Positions 5,793 through 6,933 of a stretch of 6,933 bases of DNA are shown here, piece after piece. Position numbers and translations under genes: made by a program. The DNA is from an uncultured Caryophanales bacterium (GTDB lineage: Bacteria > Bacillota_I > Bacilli_A > Acholeplasmatales > Anaeroplasmataceae), in contig CAKZZJ010000117.1 in the NCBI GenBank assembly GCA_937885165.1, positions 1 to 6,933 on the forward strand. Direction: 5' to 3'. The notes under the pieces are model-generated. The model was not told the DNA's origin and did not search any database. It saw only the letters and a program-made list of their open reading frames with translations. The first letter of the stretch is position 1; every line of letters starts with the position of its first letter.

Positions 5793-6388
5793 CAAATATA
5801 TTTGATGATTATAATGCATTTAAAAAAGAAAATAGTTTATTAATAAGAAATTTAGTAGAAACTAAAAGTCAGATTATATCCCGCATCTCATCAATAATTA
5901 TTGTTGTTGATTATTTGTCAGAAAGAAGAATTCATAAAAAATTAAATCAGGATGAAGAATACATATTTATGATAGGATATGATTATGTATATGAATCATT
6001 TAATACCATATCTATTATCTTAAAGGAATATTTTGATAATGATTTTAATCAGATGAATAAATATGCAAGAACTATTAATCTTCTACTTTATTTAAATGAA
6101 TATAAAAACGAAGCTATAGCTAGAAAAGAATTAAGTATTTATTTAAATCAGTTTGAATCAATCGAGTCTCATATCTATGATACATTAAAAAATAAAGAAG
6201 AATTAGATGATGCATATTTCGGTTTAGTCGATGATTTAATCTATAAAGCATTTATTTTAAATGGAATAGACAATCCATCAATCGAATCAATTTTTTATGA
6301 AATATCTTTAGAATATAATTTGGATACTGATACTGATGAAAGTATGTATTTAAAGATATTAAACACTTTAATAGAAGAAAAAAGATAA
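5789..6388 (+). CDS. Hypothetical 199-aa helical protein coupled to lysS
   Basis: I do not recognise this protein. It is soluble, rich in Asn, Ile, Leu, Tyr, Glu and Asp, and looks almost wholly alpha-helical. A Ser/Ile-rich helix (27-43, QIISRISSIIIVVDYLS) is too polar at its ends to call a membrane segment. Later helices carry repeated aromatic-acidic patches (YDYVYESFN at 64-72, YLNEYKNEA, YLNQFESIESHIYD, LDDAYFGLVDDLIYKAF). The net charge appears acidic. The start overlaps the lysS stop by four bases (ATGA, 5789-5792), the classical arrangement for coupled translation, so it is made whenever lysS is translated. It is the last gene before an AT-rich gap. A binding or adaptor role with the synthetase is only a guess from position. 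Confidence 0.75.
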   Translation: MTNIFDDYNAFKKENSLLIRNLVETKSQIISRISSIIIVVDYLSERRIHKKLNQDEEYIFMIGYDYVYESFNTISIILKEYFDNDFNQMNKYARTINLLLYLNEYKNEAIARKELSIYLNQFESIESHIYDTLKNKEELDDAYFGLVDDLIYKAFILNGIDNPSIESIFYEISLEYNLDTDTDESMYLKILNTLIEEKR

Positions 6389-6528
6389 TTAAAACGTGAT
6401 ATCTATCTAATTTTTAACTCTTTTAATATAGTTAAATATTAAATAAATATTATTTTTTAATAATAAGAATATTTTTATTAAAACATAATAAATAATGTTA
6501 AAGAATTGTATATTAACTTAACTGTTTT
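6389..6528. other. AT-only intergenic stretch with weak inverted repeats
   Basis: This stretch is almost pure A and T and contains no open frame of note. The clearest structure is a 9-bp inverted repeat, TTTTAATAA (6455-6463) with TTATTAAAA (6475-6483), made only of A-T pairs. Palindromes of this strength are expected by chance in such DNA. I see no RNA gene or convincing promoter in it. Confidence 0.5.
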
Positions 6529-6561
6529 ATAAAGGCATAGAAATTTAAAATTGCCTTTATT
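6529..6561 (+). terminator. Candidate terminator of the mgtC-family-to-lysS unit
   Basis: ATAAAGGCA (6529-6537) pairs perfectly with TGCCTTTAT (6552-6560) around a 14-base loop, with TTTATTT in and after the right arm. It is the only hairpin with G-C pairs between the 199-aa gene and nusB. The loop is long and the T-run is broken by an A, so termination may be partial. The right arm sits where the -35 region of the nusB promoter would be. Confidence 0.5.
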
Positions 6562-6575
6562 TAAGCCATATTTTG

Positions 6576-6584
6576 TGTTAAAAT
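6576..6584 (+). promoter_or_regulatory. Extended -10 promoter for nusB
   Basis: TGTTAAAAT (6576-6584) is an extended -10 element (TGn-TAAAAT). Its -35 region at 17 bp spacing (6556-6561, TTTATT) is poor, as is common for extended -10 promoters. The start would be near 6591, leaving a leader of about 18 bases before the GTG at 6609. Confidence 0.5.
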
Positions 6585-6608
6585 ATAGAAGGCGAGTAGG
6601 TGTTAGAA

Positions 6609-6933
6609 GTGAATAGAAGAAATTTAAGAATTTTTTCAATGCAGATGTTATATAGTATGGATTTAAGAAATATTAGTCTTGATGAGGCAATTGAATTTGT
6701 AAATCCTGATAATTATGATGAGAAAGCTAAAATTTTTTTGAATAATATAGTATCAAAAATTGATATTATAGATGAAATGATATCAAAAAATTTAAAAGAT
6801 TATACTCTTGAAAGATTAAATTTAGTTGATAAAGAAATAATCAGAATAGCCACATATGAAATATTAGAAGGAGAAAATGATATAAAGATTATTGTTAATG
6901 AAGCCTTAGAAATAACCAAGATGTTTTCTGATC
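6609..6933 (+). CDS. nusB: Transcription antitermination protein NusB (3' end beyond window)
   Basis: The first 108 residues of NusB, the small helical RNA-binding factor that, with NusE/S10, assembles on boxA of rRNA leaders to prevent early termination. Family marks are the N-terminal RRNLRIFSMQMLYSMD (residues 3-18, with the invariant M-Q-x-L-Y), LVDKEIIRIATYEIL (about 73-87) and IIVNEALEITKMFS at the cut end, where the family continues with a short final segment. I chose GTG 6609 because it gives the normal N-terminus directly before RRNLR and has AGGTG (6598-6602) 6 bases upstream. The next in-frame ATG would remove the first conserved helix. About 20-30 residues should lie past the window. 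It is separated from the lysS unit by a 220-base gap with its own promoter, so it is probably the first gene of a new unit. Confidence 0.95.
   Translation, partial: MNRRNLRIFSMQMLYSMDLRNISLDEAIEFVNPDNYDEKAKIFLNNIVSKIDIIDEMISKNLKDYTLERLNLVDKEIIRIATYEILEGENDIKIIVNEALEITKMFSD

Noticed and set aside
6455..6483. 9-bp AT-only inverted repeat as the operon terminator
   Set aside because: The stem has no G-C pair and no T-run after the right arm; the hairpin at 6529-6560 is better.
6551..6584. TTGCCT at 6551 as the -35 box for nusB
   Set aside because: The spacing to TAAAAT (6579-6584) is 22 bases, too long; TTGCCT is better explained as part of the hairpin right arm.
1..6933. CRISPR array, tRNA or rRNA gene, insertion sequence, toxin-antitoxin or phage module
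   Set aside because: No regularly spaced repeats, cloverleaf-like sequence, transposase or recombinase motifs, or known defence domains were seen on either strand.

Overview
The window is AT-rich DNA of low-GC Gram-positive type (Firmicutes/Bacillota). Strong Shine-Dalgarno sequences, TAAAAT-type -10 boxes and lysS and nusB products of ordinary firmicute type support this. The feel is of an Erysipelotrichia- or Bacilli-like gut bacterium, but I cannot fix the genus. TGA is read as a stop (lysS and the gene before it both end in TGA) and Trp is encoded by TGG, so this is not a code-4 mollicute. Every confident gene is on the + strand.

Left edge (1-531): a broken region. A frame coding for the last ~140 residues of pyruvate kinase has lost its start and most of its gene. 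It abuts the 3' end of an unrelated minus-strand gene, possibly a glycosyltransferase C-terminus. The switch falls at a perfect 8-bp hairpin (142-161). This is either a real rearrangement or an assembly or amplification chimera.

Region 542-1576: a GNAT N-acetyltransferase of RimJ/RimL type overlaps a four-helix membrane protein with a very acidic N-terminus. The pair is closed by a clear intrinsic terminator.

Region 1577-6560: a compact six-gene transcription unit. It has a good vegetative promoter (TTGCAT, 17 bp, TAAAAT), preceded by a 10-bp-phased direct repeat and followed by a palindrome just after the predicted transcription start. The genes are an MgtC/SapB-family membrane protein, a class I SAM-dependent methyltransferase, a 78-aa unknown, a four-helix membrane protein with a GtrA-like look, lysyl-tRNA synthetase (lysS), and a 199-aa helical unknown overlapping lysS by 4 bases. 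Gaps run from -4 to +10 bases, so lysS is probably made from the same message as the MgtC-like protein. A hairpin at 6529-6560 may end the unit.

Right edge (6576-6933): an extended -10 promoter, then nusB with a GTG start, cut off by the window end.

Overall this is mostly ordinary chromosomal housekeeping DNA. I see no CRISPR array, tRNA, rRNA, IS element, riboswitch or defence system. The points worth checking are the left junction, the regulatory cluster before the MgtC-like gene, and the unknown proteins tied to lysS.
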